64,000 nt of DNA from Paraburkholderia youngii (GTDB taxonomy: Bacteria > Pseudomonadota > Gammaproteobacteria > Burkholderiales > Burkholderiaceae). A program made the translations under genes and the position numbers. Position 1 is the first letter of the stretch. Each line of letters starts with the position of its first letter. The notes beneath the pieces are model-generated. The model had not been told where the DNA came from. It searched no databases and saw only the letters and a program-made list of their open reading frames with translations. Shown piece by piece: positions 17,581-26,125 of this stretch. The stretch spans positions 558,001 to 622,000 of the forward strand of contig NZ_JAALDK010000002.1 of NCBI RefSeq assembly GCF_013366925.1, written 5' to 3'.

Positions 17581-18984
17581 ATGACTTTCGACTCGCCCCC
17601 TGTAAAGTTCAAACCATATACCCGGCAGACGATCAGCCAGGCGCCACAGTGGCAACACCTTCCTGAATCGCTGCGGGAGGCCGTGCAGGTCGTATCGCGT
17701 GTCATGCCGTTTCGTACCAACCAGTATGTGATGGACGAACTTATCGACTGGGGCAAGGTGCCCGACGATCCCATCTATCGCCTCACGTTCCCGCATCAGG
17801 ACATGCTCTCGCCCGCCGACTATTCGAAGCTGCGAGACCTGGTGCTCGTGAAAAAGGACGAGGCCGCCATCGAGGAAACAGTTCGCGGTATCCGGCTGGC
17901 GATGAATCCGCACCCGGCCGGACAGATGACACACAACGTGCCGTTCATGAACGGGCAGCCCGTGAGCGGACTTCAGCACAAGTACAAGGAAACGGTACTG
18001 TTCTTCCCGAGCGCCGGGCAGACATGCCACGCGTACTGCACATTCTGTTTCCGCTGGCCGCAGTTCGTGGGCATGGACGACCTCAAGTTCGACGCTCGCG
18101 AATCGAGCGAACTCGTTGCGTACCTCAAGCTCCACACCGAGGTGACCGACGTGCTGATCACCGGTGGCGACCCGCTCATCATGAACACGCGTTCGCTTGC
18201 CGGGTATATCGAACCTCTGCTGGCACCCGAGCTTTCGCATATCCAGAATATCCGCATCGGCACCAAATCGGTCGCTTACTGGCCACAACGCTATGTGAGC
18301 GACAAAGACTCCGACGACTTGCTGCGTCTATTCGAAAAGGTCGTGGCGTCCGGCAAAAATCTCGCGATCATGGGCCACTACAATCATCCGGCCGAACTGC
18401 GAACCGAGATCGCACAGCGCGCTGTCAAACGGATCGTCTCGACAGGCGCGACCCTGCGCATGCAGGCGCCGCTGATCCGGCACATCAACGAGGACCCCAA
18501 CGGGTGGGTGGAACTATGGACGACGGGTGTGCGTCTGGGCGCCATTCCGTACTACATGTTCGTCGAACGCGATACCGGGCCCAGTCATTACTTCGAACTG
18601 CCGCTCGCAAAAGCATACGAGATATTCCAGTCTGCTTATCAGCAGGTGTCGGGACTTGCGCGTACGGTTCGCGGCCCGTCGATGAGCGCGTTTCCCGGCA
18701 AGGTGGTCATCGACGGCATCGTCACGATTGCCGGCGAAAAGGTGTTTGCCCTGCAGTTTCTCCAGGCACGCAACCCGGACTGGGTGCGTCGCCCCTTCTA
18801 TGCCAGGTTCGATCCCACCGCGACGTGGCTCCACGATCTCGTTCCGGCTTTCGGTGAAAAGAAATTCCTCTTCGAAACCGATGAAGACACGCGGCATAAA
18901 ACCGTACATATCATGTCGCGGCACGCTGGCCGGCGTGTTCCCGAGTCGACGGTCGAGATACCCGCGGTAACGGCCGAAGCGTAA
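17581..18984 (+). CDS. Lysine-2,3-aminomutase-like (KamA family) radical SAM protein
   Basis: 467 residues. The radical SAM cluster motif is CHAYCTFC at about residues 144-151, within GQTCHAYCTFCFRWPQFVG. A glycine-rich SAM segment (LITGGDPLIM) and a candidate PLP-binding lysine in AFPGKVV (about residue 374) follow, so the aminomutase machinery appears complete. Aligned by eye to clostridial lysine 2,3-aminomutase, the two aspartates that hold the substrate amino group appear replaced (near VERDTG and near PSMSAF), so lysine is probably not the substrate. The protein is longer than EpmB. AAGGA lies seven bases before the ATG. The ferredoxin gene follows by 70 bases and could supply the electron. 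Confidence 0.75.
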   Translation: MTFDSPPVKFKPYTRQTISQAPQWQHLPESLREAVQVVSRVMPFRTNQYVMDELIDWGKVPDDPIYRLTFPHQDMLSPADYSKLRDLVLVKKDEAAIEETVRGIRLAMNPHPAGQMTHNVPFMNGQPVSGLQHKYKETVLFFPSAGQTCHAYCTFCFRWPQFVGMDDLKFDARESSELVAYLKLHTEVTDVLITGGDPLIMNTRSLAGYIEPLLAPELSHIQNIRIGTKSVAYWPQRYVSDKDSDDLLRLFEKVVASGKNLAIMGHYNHPAELRTEIAQRAVKRIVSTGATLRMQAPLIRHINEDPNGWVELWTTGVRLGAIPYYMFVERDTGPSHYFELPLAKAYEIFQSAYQQVSGLARTVRGPSMSAFPGKVVIDGIVTIAGEKVFALQFLQARNPDWVRRPFYARFDPTATWLHDLVPAFGEKKFLFETDEDTRHKTVHIMSRHAGRRVPESTVEIPAVTAEA

Positions 18985-18998
18985 TCCATTGCCAACAA

Positions 18999-19021
18999 CC
19001 GGTCCGCTCCCGGCGGACCGG
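18999..19021 (+). terminator. Intergenic hairpin between aminomutase-like and ferredoxin genes
   Basis: CCGGTCCGC, 5 bases, GCGGACCGG is a perfect 9-bp stem. It lacks a T-run and sits between co-directional genes, so it may reduce read-through or protect the upstream mRNA rather than terminate fully. Confidence 0.4.
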
Positions 19022-19054
19022 CGTCTTATCGACTCATATTGATAGGGATTCGAA

Positions 19055-19393
19055 ATGACTTACGTGGTAACCGAAAACTGCATCCGGTGTCGCTATACCG
19101 ACTGCGTAGAGGTCTGCCCCACCGACTGCTTCCGCCAAGGTCCCAACTTTCTCGTGATCGATCCGGATGAATGCATCGACTGCGGAGTTTGCGCGCCAGA
19201 GTGCCCCGTCGACGCGATTGTGCCGTCCGAGGACATTGCCGAAGACCAACTCGGGTTCGTTGAACTGAACGCCGAGCTTGCCAAACAGTGGCCGACGATC
19301 GCCGCCCGACAGGCGCCGCTTCCCGACGCCGAGGACTGGAAAGATGTTCGGTCGAAGCTTCGATATCTTCAGAAAGAGTCCGTTGCGTGCTAA
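19055..19393 (+). CDS. fdxA: 7Fe ferredoxin (3Fe-4S/4Fe-4S), FdxA type
   Basis: 112 residues, as in Azotobacter-type ferredoxins. The N-terminal cluster region is [17 protein letters not shown] and the second cluster is [12 protein letters not shown], all within the first 52 residues, followed by the characteristic C-terminal extension. It is a cytoplasmic electron carrier. Being directly downstream of a radical SAM gene, it probably reduces that enzyme's 4Fe-4S cluster, though housekeeping roles are possible. This may be an extra copy in the genome. Confidence 0.88.
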   Translation: MTYVVTENCIRCRYTDCVEVCPTDCFRQGPNFLVIDPDECIDCGVCAPECPVDAIVPSEDIAEDQLGFVELNAELAKQWPTIAARQAPLPDAEDWKDVRSKLRYLQKESVAC

Positions 19394-19408
19394 CCGTCGC
19401 CCGGCAAC

Positions 19409-20557
19409 TCACTTCGCACCGATGGTCGTCACGGGCACCCACTTGCCGCCTTTCACCTGATAGAGCGTCGACGTCGGGTGTCTCAGATCTCCGTACGAAT
19501 CGAATTCGATCTTTCCCGTGATGCCGTTGTACTGAATAGTTCGCAATGCAGGCACAAATACCTCGGGTTTTGAGGAATTCGCCTGTTTCATGGCGGTGAC
19601 AGCCACCCACGCGCAGTCGTAGGCGAATGGCGCGTAGGTCAACGTATCCGCGCCGAATCGTTTTTTGAATTTATCCGCGAACGCTTTGCCTTGAGGAAGG
19701 GACTCGACTGGCCGTCCGTACTCCCAGGCCATTGCGCCTTCGGCAGCACTGCCGGCAACGCCGATGAAGATGTTGTCGGCGATGCCACCGCTCCCTACGA
19801 ACTGCGTCCGCATACCAAGTTGTTTCATCCGCCTGGTAAGAAGGGCCGCCTGGTTATCGAGGCCGGCAAAGTACAGCAGGTCCGCGTTCGCCGCCTTGAT
19901 ATTCGTGAGCTGTGCGTTGAATTCGACGGCCTTGTCGTTGGTGTATTCCGACGCGACGATATGGCCGCCGGCCGCGATGACGGCCTTCTTGAATTCATCC
20001 GCGGCACCCTGGCCAAATGCCGTGCGATCGTCCATCACTGCAATGCGCTGCGCCTTGGTGACCGCTACCGCGTACTCCCCTGCATTGCCCGAGTTCTGTG
20101 CGTCGGTGGCGATAATACGGAAGACGTTCTTCAGCCCTTGTCGGGTTATGGCCGGGTTCGTGGCGGCGGGGTCTATCAGCGGAATGCCGGCCTTGGCGAA
20201 TATCGGCGACGAGGGCAACGCTACTCCGGAGTTGTAGTAGCCCACCACGGCGACCACGCCATCATCGACGAGCTTCTGAGCGACTTGTACGCCAATGCGT
20301 GGGTCGCCCTGATCATCGACGGAGTCCAGCTCGAAGCGCACATCCTGCCCGCCCAACTTCGTGTGCTGGGCGTTGGCTTCTTCGACGGCGAGCCGAACAC
20401 CATTCTCGATGTCCTTACCGTTGGCGGCTCCGGCGCCGGTCAGCGGGGCCGATACGCCGATCTTCACGACCTCCTGTGCGAACGCCTGACTGCTTGCGAG
20501 CAATAAGGCGACGGCAGCCAGTCCAGCCGCAAAGCATTTTTTGGAGGTGTCGAGCAT
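19409..20557 (-). CDS. Branched-chain amino-acid-type ABC transporter periplasmic binding protein
   Basis: 382 residues. A signal peptide with the cut near SQAFA-QEV is followed by the LivJ/LivK fold (KIGVSAPLTGAGAANGKDIENGVRLAVEEAN). AGGAG lies seven bases before the ATG. No permease or ATPase genes lie nearby, so it is an orphan that must share a transporter elsewhere, or act as a sensor. Convergent with the ferredoxin gene with only 15 bases between the stops. Its ligand may be the amino acid or betaine handled by the neighbouring enzymes; this is inference. Confidence 0.87.
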   Translation of the reverse strand: MLDTSKKCFAAGLAAVALLLASSQAFAQEVVKIGVSAPLTGAGAANGKDIENGVRLAVEEANAQHTKLGGQDVRFELDSVDDQGDPRIGVQVAQKLVDDGVVAVVGYYNSGVALPSSPIFAKAGIPLIDPAATNPAITRQGLKNVFRIIATDAQNSGNAGEYAVAVTKAQRIAVMDDRTAFGQGAADEFKKAVIAAGGHIVASEYTNDKAVEFNAQLTNIKAANADLLYFAGLDNQAALLTRRMKQLGMRTQFVGSGGIADNIFIGVAGSAAEGAMAWEYGRPVESLPQGKAFADKFKKRFGADTLTYAPFAYDCAWVAVTAMKQANSSKPEVFVPALRTIQYNGITGKIEFDSYGDLRHPTSTLYQVKGGKWVPVTTIGAK

Positions 20558-20754
20558 CTGTTTACTCCTGGACGTGCGAACTCCAGCTTCGAGCGGGTGC
20601 AGCCGCGCCGAAACCCTTCACCGTCGTCTCGAGGCCGGAACGCGGCTACTTTTGCTTTGCGACAGGATTCATCACCAGATATCACCAGCAGTAAAACCAT
20701 TCGTGAAAGGATCGCTGGGGTCCAGCACGTATGTACTGAATCCATAGATCCACG

Positions 20755-21099
20755 AATGTCCCGACACTGTCGGCACGTGTGGATCAACGGCGTGACGCTG
20801 GCCAACGGCGTGAATCTGGCTGGGAAGTACGGCGGCGGCTCGCTGAGTTCGCAGGGCAGGCCCGCAGTACAAGATTACCGGGTCGGGCACGACCGGCCTT
20901 GCACCGAATCCTTCGGCCGGCCAGGGCGGATTGATCACATTCGACTGCGATTACAGCCCGTCCGGCGATGCGGTACGCTGGAGCCCGTCGCTGATCGCCG
21001 GGTCCGGTGTTCGTGAGCAATGTGAGCGGCATTACGCTGAACAAGGCGGTGATCGCGGGCACCACGTACAACACGTCGCTGACCGCACCGGCAACCTGA
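20755..21099 (+). pseudogene. Decayed fragment of a beta-helix-like repeat protein
   Basis: Three consecutive reading frames give protein-like text: WINGVTLANGVNLAGKYGGG (to about 20855), then KITGSGTTGLAPNPSAGQGG and ITFDCDYSPSGDAVRWSPSL (to about 21000), then VFVSNVSGITLNKAVIAGTT, ending in a stop at 21097-21099. The frame changes twice. The Asn/Gly/Thr-rich text resembles right-handed beta-helix (pectate-lyase or GH28-like) proteins, but the family is not certain. No start or complete ORF remains. Confidence 0.45.
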
Positions 21100-21233
21100 T
21101 GCCGGCGCACATGGGCGCGGGCAACCGCTGTCCGTGTGCGCGTGACAGCGGGCAGATCGAGCGACGAAACGATGCGAACCGAGGTACGACTACCACCCCT
21201 TGTTCTTTGGCTCCCTGACGCAGTCGTCGTGTC

Positions 21234-21398
21234 CTATTGCCACTTCGCGTGCTTATGACGATTGCGACCGACTACATCCCACTGCTTTCTCGCTTCCTTT
21301 TGCGCCGACTTGCCGTGATCATGCTGATGTTCTCCGTCGGCTGCTTGACCGGCCTTGGCGCCGCGCCTTGCGAACCTGAACATTTCGGCGAATTTCAT
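21234..21398 (-). CDS. Small basic hypothetical protein
   Basis: 54 residues, MKFAEMFRFARRGAKAGQAA then a hydrophilic His/Lys/Gln-rich stretch ending HKHAKWQ. I do not recognise a family. The support is a very good Shine-Dalgarno sequence, AAGGAG six bases before the ATG. It is downstream of, and on the same strand as, the hypothetical gene ending at 21541. It is too short to judge by codon bias by eye. Confidence 0.4.
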   Translation of the reverse strand: MKFAEMFRFARRGAKAGQAADGEHQHDHGKSAQKEARKQWDVVGRNRHKHAKWQ

Positions 21399-21540
21399 CT
21401 CGATCTCCTTGTGCGGTAACGACGCCGCAAATCCAGTGTACTGCGGCTGCCAGGTCAAAAGTCGCGACTCGGACCAGCTTGCGTCCGGGTTCTGACCGGG
21501 TTTGGCTTTTCCCAGGAAACGCAATGATCGACGCGTCAAT

Positions 21541-22227
21541 TCAAATAATCGTTCTCGTTCTTGTCGCCTCGATCGCTGTCGCGCCCGGGCGCGAATATTT
21601 CTGAATCTCAGCGTTGCAGCGCGTCGCGTAGATGAATGTCAGATCTGAAGCGTCTCGATGCGGCACTTGAAAAGTACCCCAATCCTCGCCTGGTTCGCTG
21701 AGGCGGTCACATAACAGTTCGATCACTGCATCCGGAGCGGGTGCGCAGTTCATGAACGGCTTGTGCGACATCAGAAACGTCCGCATTGTCTCTGGTCGTT
21801 CCAGATTGAGCGGAACGTGCCACGGCAGCCGGCCGGATGTTCCGTCAAACTGCACATACAACACCGGCGGAGCCTTGAAGTGCATGTGGAACAACCCATG
21901 CACATGGATCGCGAAACGCTCGAAATAGTCCTCCATGCGGGACTGCAGGCTTGAGTGGGAATAAAGAAGTGTCGCGCTCGCGGTGGCTTCCAGACGAAAG
22001 GTGACAAACCTTGCTTCGCCTTCCTGTGAAACCACCCCAACTCCGTACTGCCCTATCACCTGAAACGGGGTAGCGCGAGGCGGAGTATAAAAATATCGAT
22101 CGACGTAAGAGACGGGTTCCGCATCGTCATCATCATCGCGGAAGTTGCCCGCTCGAGAACTCGCGGAGGCTGGATTGCCGGGATTCAATTGGGCGGATCT
22201 AACGTCCCTATCGCTTTTGCTCGACAT
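21541..22227 (-). CDS. Hypothetical protein, 228 residues
   Basis: The protein begins with a polar, probably disordered stretch (about residues 1-40, with a run of Asp), then a folded part with many aromatic residues (YVDRYFYTPPRATPFQVIGQ; FAIHVHGLFHMHFKAPPVLY). I do not recognise a family. GGAGG lies seven bases before the ATG at MSSKSDRD, which decides the start. The lower GC and lack of familiar domains suggest an acquired gene. Neighbours on the same strand are also unrecognised. Confidence 0.6.
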   Translation of the reverse strand: MSSKSDRDVRSAQLNPGNPASASSRAGNFRDDDDDAEPVSYVDRYFYTPPRATPFQVIGQYGVGVVSQEGEARFVTFRLEATASATLLYSHSSLQSRMEDYFERFAIHVHGLFHMHFKAPPVLYVQFDGTSGRLPWHVPLNLERPETMRTFLMSHKPFMNCAPAPDAVIELLCDRLSEPGEDWGTFQVPHRDASDLTFIYATRCNAEIQKYSRPGATAIEATRTRTII

Positions 22228-22311
22228 AGTGGTGCCTCCGCATCCGGTTCTGGGAGAAGCAGCATATGCGTCCAATCCGACGGGCTCGGCCTTGCGTCTG
22301 CCTTGCGAAAA

Positions 22312-22524
22312 TCACCCTTTCGGATCTTTACGTACCAGGGAGTTTTGCGGTCCGTGAGTCGTGCGCCTCCAGGCCTCGTCCGCTCTTTGTTGAGCCGATT
22401 TCACGGTATGTTCGATCCGACGCTTGCTAGTGGGCGCATGGGTAATCGCCGAAGTCAGAGTGGAAAGTGTCCGTCGGACAGTCCTGGTGACCATAACTCG
22501 CTCCGCGTTCTTGTCCATATCCAT
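22312..22524 (-). CDS. Possible small hypothetical protein
   Basis: 70 residues, basic (MDMDKNAERVMVTRTVRRTL...). It has no recognisable domain and no Shine-Dalgarno sequence, so it may be chance. It is the only candidate in the 384-base stretch 22228-22611, which otherwise shows nothing. Confidence 0.22.
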   Translation of the reverse strand: MDMDKNAERVMVTRTVRRTLSTLTSAITHAPTSKRRIEHTVKSAQQRADEAWRRTTHGPQNSLVRKDPKG

Positions 22525-22611
22525 ATGTTAAGTCTAGGCCGATACGTGAAGTGCGCGCTACTGTACGTTTGAACAGCACCTTGGTGAGTCCATGATGGAC
22601 ATCGTCTCGTT

Positions 22612-23415
22612 TCATCGGAGCAATGAGCCTCTGGGGCCTCTAACCGCAGCGAAGCGGTGTTGTATCGCGACGAGTTGGTCGTCCGTGGTCGCGACCAGCC
22701 ACAAGCGTGCGTGCTCCTCGATTTTCCGGTTGTGGTCCTTCAGCGGCCCCATCGAGGTCGCAGCCTTCCAGACCACCGGGCCCACTCGGCTGCTCCTGCC
22801 GGACGGGGCGCCTACCAGCAGGCAATAAGGTCCAAGAGGAAGCGATACGAACGGTACCGCTGGACTCCCTCGCACGCGCCAGTCGATGAAGGGCGTCTCG
22901 CTGATAAGCAGCGGCGTGGCCAAGCCGTAAAGCACGCTGAAATCGTACAGCGCCAGTTGCTTGCGCAGGCCCGCGTAACCGCGCCGGATATCAGCAACGA
23001 CTGCCGCGCGGATTTCATCCTCGAACATCGGCTCGTTCGCATAGCGCGCGAACGCCTCCCGGGCGTCCGACTGATATGCGCTGAACATCCCGAGTTCCAC
23101 GCAGTCCTGAACCGCGCGGTGGATCTCCGCTACCGAGCCGGCCTCATCTGGCTTGCCCAATTGCGCTGCCCGCAAGAACCGGGCAAGTCCCGCTTCCTGG
23201 ATCGGAGGGCCATCCGCGGATGTGTCGCCGTCAGCGTCCTTATCGAGCGGCACGTAGACGTATTTTTCGGCCGCAAAGCGCGATTTCTTGCCTTCATCAA
23301 ACTTGATTTGGCCATCGCTACAGTCGAGATAGCGAGTTCCGATTCGTCCATGCTCCCAAATCCAGTTCTTCAGGAGCGGGCGGAGTGGATGCAGCGTGTC
23401 GTGGTCAGCAGCCAT
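22612..23415 (-). CDS. Hypothetical protein, possibly DUF4238-like
   Basis: 267 residues. The C-terminal half (YDFSVLYGLATPLLISETPF, then FVSLPLGPYCLLVGAP) recalls the DUF4238 pattern in which a TP-LLISE-PF-type strand is followed by a conserved hydrophobic segment. The usual N-terminal HYVP motif is absent, so it may be a divergent or shortened member. GGGAGG lies five bases before the ATG, and the preceding small ORF ends in a TGA directly abutting this ATG, suggesting translational coupling. The function is unknown. Confidence 0.55.
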   Translation of the reverse strand: MAADHDTLHPLRPLLKNWIWEHGRIGTRYLDCSDGQIKFDEGKKSRFAAEKYVYVPLDKDADGDTSADGPPIQEAGLARFLRAAQLGKPDEAGSVAEIHRAVQDCVELGMFSAYQSDAREAFARYANEPMFEDEIRAAVVADIRRGYAGLRKQLALYDFSVLYGLATPLLISETPFIDWRVRGSPAVPFVSLPLGPYCLLVGAPSGRSSRVGPVVWKAATSMGPLKDHNRKIEEHARLWLVATTDDQLVAIQHRFAAVRGPRGSLLR

Positions 23416-23625
23416 TCAAGCCTCCCAATGCCTTCGGATAGTTCCGCGTGGTCGCCTGTTTCGTCGAGGATCCCCAACAGCGATGGTAACGGAGACACGG
23501 CCTCCGGCTTCCATCCACACGAAGTGTGCGGGTAGCGCGAACAGGTATCGCGTGTCTGTTGGGCGATGGGCGCCACGGAGCGTTCGCGGCACTCGAACCA
23601 CAAAGCCAATCTCTTTGTAAATCAA
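23416..23625 (-). CDS. Small ORF coupled to the hypothetical gene, possibly frameshifted
   Basis: 69 codons from a TTG. The first 50 residues look like genuine protein (KEIGFVVRVPRTLRG; YLFALPAHFVWMEAGGRVSV), but after residue 51 the text turns to Arg-rich noise. A neighbouring frame reads LLGILDETGDHAELSEGIGR and runs on into LEWLLTTT. This suggests a one-base frameshift near 23465-23475, either a mutation or a read error. There is no good Shine-Dalgarno sequence before the TTG, so the start may be elsewhere. The function is unknown. Confidence 0.35.
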   Translation of the reverse strand: MIYKEIGFVVRVPRTLRGAHRPTDTRYLFALPAHFVWMEAGGRVSVTIAVGDPRRNRRPRGTIRRHWEA

Positions 23626-23775
23626 CGAAGTAGAGAAATATGACGAATTGGCACGTCGCGTGCAGTGTTGGGTTCAGCCCGCGTTGCCCTGCGCTGAATG
23701 GCGTAAGACGCCAACGGAGGGACTTCGAAACACTGTCGCGCATCGGCGTCCGGTGTGGCTTCCTGGAGTCTACCT

Positions 23776-24882
23776 ATGCCGCTCGCTCGACTGCTCCTCT
23801 GCTTTCTCCAGTGCTCGCTCGCAGCCGCGGCGCTGTTGCCCATCGTCGCCGGCGCCGCGAACCTGCCGGACGCATCGCAACGCTATGCATCCGGCACGCT
23901 CGATGCGGGTCCCAGCGATTCGACGACGCCTCGCGAGCTGAAAGCTGGCATCGAGCGCCTGCGCACCGGGACGTGGTGGGAAGCCAACCGCAAGATCCGC
24001 CCGGAACTCGCGCAAGTCGGCGACCTGATGTTCCTGCTGCCGCTTGCCGACAGGCAGCTCGAACCATCGTCGGATGCTATCGGCCGCGTACAGCGCCTGC
24101 GCGAGGCGCTGCGCGGCCACCTGATGCGCGAACCCGCCGGCTGGACCCGCCTCGTTGCGCAGGTGCGGGCAGAGCGCGCGAAGGCCGGCGATGCGTCAGC
24201 CGTGCTGCTCGCTGACGCTCTCGTCAACGAGGTCCGCTACCGCGACGGAACCGACGGCAGCTACTACGCGCCGGCACGGTTCTTTGCCGAAAGCGGCGTG
24301 TGCAAGGACTTCGCCGTCGCCAAATATCTGCTGCTGCGCGACGCGGGTTTCGACATCGAGCGGTTGCGTCTCGTATCGCTCGCGCCGCGCTACAACAACA
24401 CCCCCGACGACTGGCACGTGATCCTCGTCGTGCAGATCGATGGCGCGAGCGAACCGCTCGCACTCGATTCACCGAACGCGAAGCGCGCCGCCGATGCGTT
24501 CAGCGAGACATCGGCTTCGAGCGGTCCGTCCGCGCTGCTCGGCGCAATCCTCGCCGGCCGCGAGCCCGCCGATGCGGTGCTGCGCGCGCCCGCCGGACCG
24601 CTTGCCACACCGCTCAGCCGGTCTGGGCAAGCGCGGCGGCCGCTTGCGACAGTGTTCAACGAACTGGGCAGCCGGTCGTTCGAACGCGCTGCGCCGGGCG
24701 CGCTGCGGCGCGCGTCGGCGGCCAGGCGAAGCGCGAACGCGATGTATGTCGACGAAATGGGCGAGTCGTGGACAGTCGACGGCTCCGGCACGTTTCCGAA
24801 GTGGCGCGTCGCCGTTGACCAGGCAGATGCGCCGCGGGAGCCGGGTCCGGCGGCAAGGTTGATACGCGTGGCGGCACGCTGA
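23776..24882 (+). CDS. Bacterial transglutaminase-like cysteine protease (BTLCP)
   Basis: 368 residues with an N-terminal signal peptide (PLARLLLCFLQCSLAAAALL). The catalytic triad of the BTLCP/DUF920 family is visible: Cys in SGVCKDFAVAKYLLL, His in DDWHVILVV, and Asp in LALDSPN. The related LapG protease cleaves an adhesin in the periplasm to release biofilm, but lapD and an adhesin gene are not nearby, so that role is only possible. The ATG at 23776 is preferred over an upstream GTG because GGAG precedes it and the signal peptide starts there. The C-terminal 100 residues extend past the core. Confidence 0.78.
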   Translation: MPLARLLLCFLQCSLAAAALLPIVAGAANLPDASQRYASGTLDAGPSDSTTPRELKAGIERLRTGTWWEANRKIRPELAQVGDLMFLLPLADRQLEPSSDAIGRVQRLREALRGHLMREPAGWTRLVAQVRAERAKAGDASAVLLADALVNEVRYRDGTDGSYYAPARFFAESGVCKDFAVAKYLLLRDAGFDIERLRLVSLAPRYNNTPDDWHVILVVQIDGASEPLALDSPNAKRAADAFSETSASSGPSALLGAILAGREPADAVLRAPAGPLATPLSRSGQARRPLATVFNELGSRSFERAAPGALRRASAARRSANAMYVDEMGESWTVDGSGTFPKWRVAVDQADAPREPGPAARLIRVAAR

Positions 24883-24938
24883 CTAATGTGGGCATGGCGC
24901 GCGCGCCGCCGCCTCGAAAGTCTTCCGACGCAGAACCC

Positions 24939-26093
24939 TCATCCAAACCGAACACAATAAACAGGCGGCAAATGCGCTGAAATCAATTGCCAGTTTTCAC
25001 CGCCGTCGTCGGACGTCCAGAGCGAGCCGGTGGTCGACCCCATCGCGAGGCGCATGCCAGAGTCATCCACCGCGAGCCCGTGCCGATACACAAGGTCATA
25101 CGCCGGTTTTCGCGGCAACCCGTTCGAGAAACGTTCGAACGTGCGGCCGCCGTCGCGTGTGCGCGTGACGACGAATTGGCCGTCCACCGGAATGCGGCAC
25201 TGGTCTTTCACGGCAGGCACGAACCACGCGGTATCCGGGTCGCGCGGATGGACGGCAACTGCGAAGCCGAAGCTCGATGGCTGCGCTTCGATCCGCTGCC
25301 AGTGAGCCGCACCGTCGAGCGAGCGGAAGATGGCGCAGTGATGCTGAGTCCACAGCGCATCCGGGTTTGCCGGGCATTGCACGACGCGGTGCGGGTCTTG
25401 CACGTTGGCGTCGCCGCGCCGCTCCGGCGGCATGTAGTCGGCTTCCATGCCCTCGGCACTCACGCGCCAGCTCGCGCCGCCGTCGTCGGTTTGCCAGACG
25501 CCGCCGCACGATACACCGATCGTCACGTGCCGGCTGTCGCGCGGATCGACCATCACGGAATGGATTCCCGCCGCGTCGTAGCCGCCTCCGAACCATTCAC
25601 GGCGCTCCGGGCGATCCCACAGCGCGCGGTTGAGCACCCACGTGTCGCCGCCATCGCCGGATCGGAAAAGCCCGCCTGGAATCGTGCCGGCCCACAAGAC
25701 GCCCGGCTCGTCGGGGCCGCCTGTTTCGAGCGACCATATCTGCTGAAGCGTCCAGGGAGTGGCTGGCCGGCTGGGCGGGGCTTCGTCATCGCTGTCGGCG
25801 CCTGCGCTCGCGTGCGCGCCGTTTCCGGCAGGCGTCTCGTCGGCAGGCTGCGGCGGGTAGACCGGAACCGCGCACTCCTCCCAATCCGCGATGCCCGCGC
25901 GCCGGCGATGCAGCTTCACGCCGAAGTGGCCGAGATTGAGCGCCGCATACAGCGAGCTGTCGCGCGGATCGCGCAGCACCATACTCACCGGCTCGCCGGC
26001 GAAATGCAGATCGCCGAAGTGCCAGCCGCCCTCACCATCGGCTCTGACATCGAACAGGCCCTTGCGGGTCGCGACAAGCAATCGATCGCTCAT
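24939..26093 (-). CDS. Beta-propeller protein (sialidase/BNR-like, sortilin-type repeats)
   Basis: 384 residues made of BNR-type repeats, recognised by recurring SxDGGxxW-like segments: SGDGGDTWVL, TDDGGASWRV, TRDGGRTFERF and TSDDGGENWQLI. No signal peptide is seen, so it is probably cytoplasmic. Proteins of this kind are annotated as exo-alpha-sialidase or glycosyl hydrolase, but the activity is not known. GAGGAG precedes the ATG at MSDRLLVATRKGLF. It follows a MoaD-like gene by 32 bases; the pairing suggests the two act together. Confidence 0.75.
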   Translation of the reverse strand: MSDRLLVATRKGLFDVRADGEGGWHFGDLHFAGEPVSMVLRDPRDSSLYAALNLGHFGVKLHRRRAGIADWEECAVPVYPPQPADETPAGNGAHASAGADSDDEAPPSRPATPWTLQQIWSLETGGPDEPGVLWAGTIPGGLFRSGDGGDTWVLNRALWDRPERREWFGGGYDAAGIHSVMVDPRDSRHVTIGVSCGGVWQTDDGGASWRVSAEGMEADYMPPERRGDANVQDPHRVVQCPANPDALWTQHHCAIFRSLDGAAHWQRIEAQPSSFGFAVAVHPRDPDTAWFVPAVKDQCRIPVDGQFVVTRTRDGGRTFERFSNGLPRKPAYDLVYRHGLAVDDSGMRLAMGSTTGSLWTSDDGGENWQLISAHLPPVYCVRFG

Positions 26094-26125
26094 ATCGAGT
26101 GACTCCTCGAGTACTGATAGGCCTC

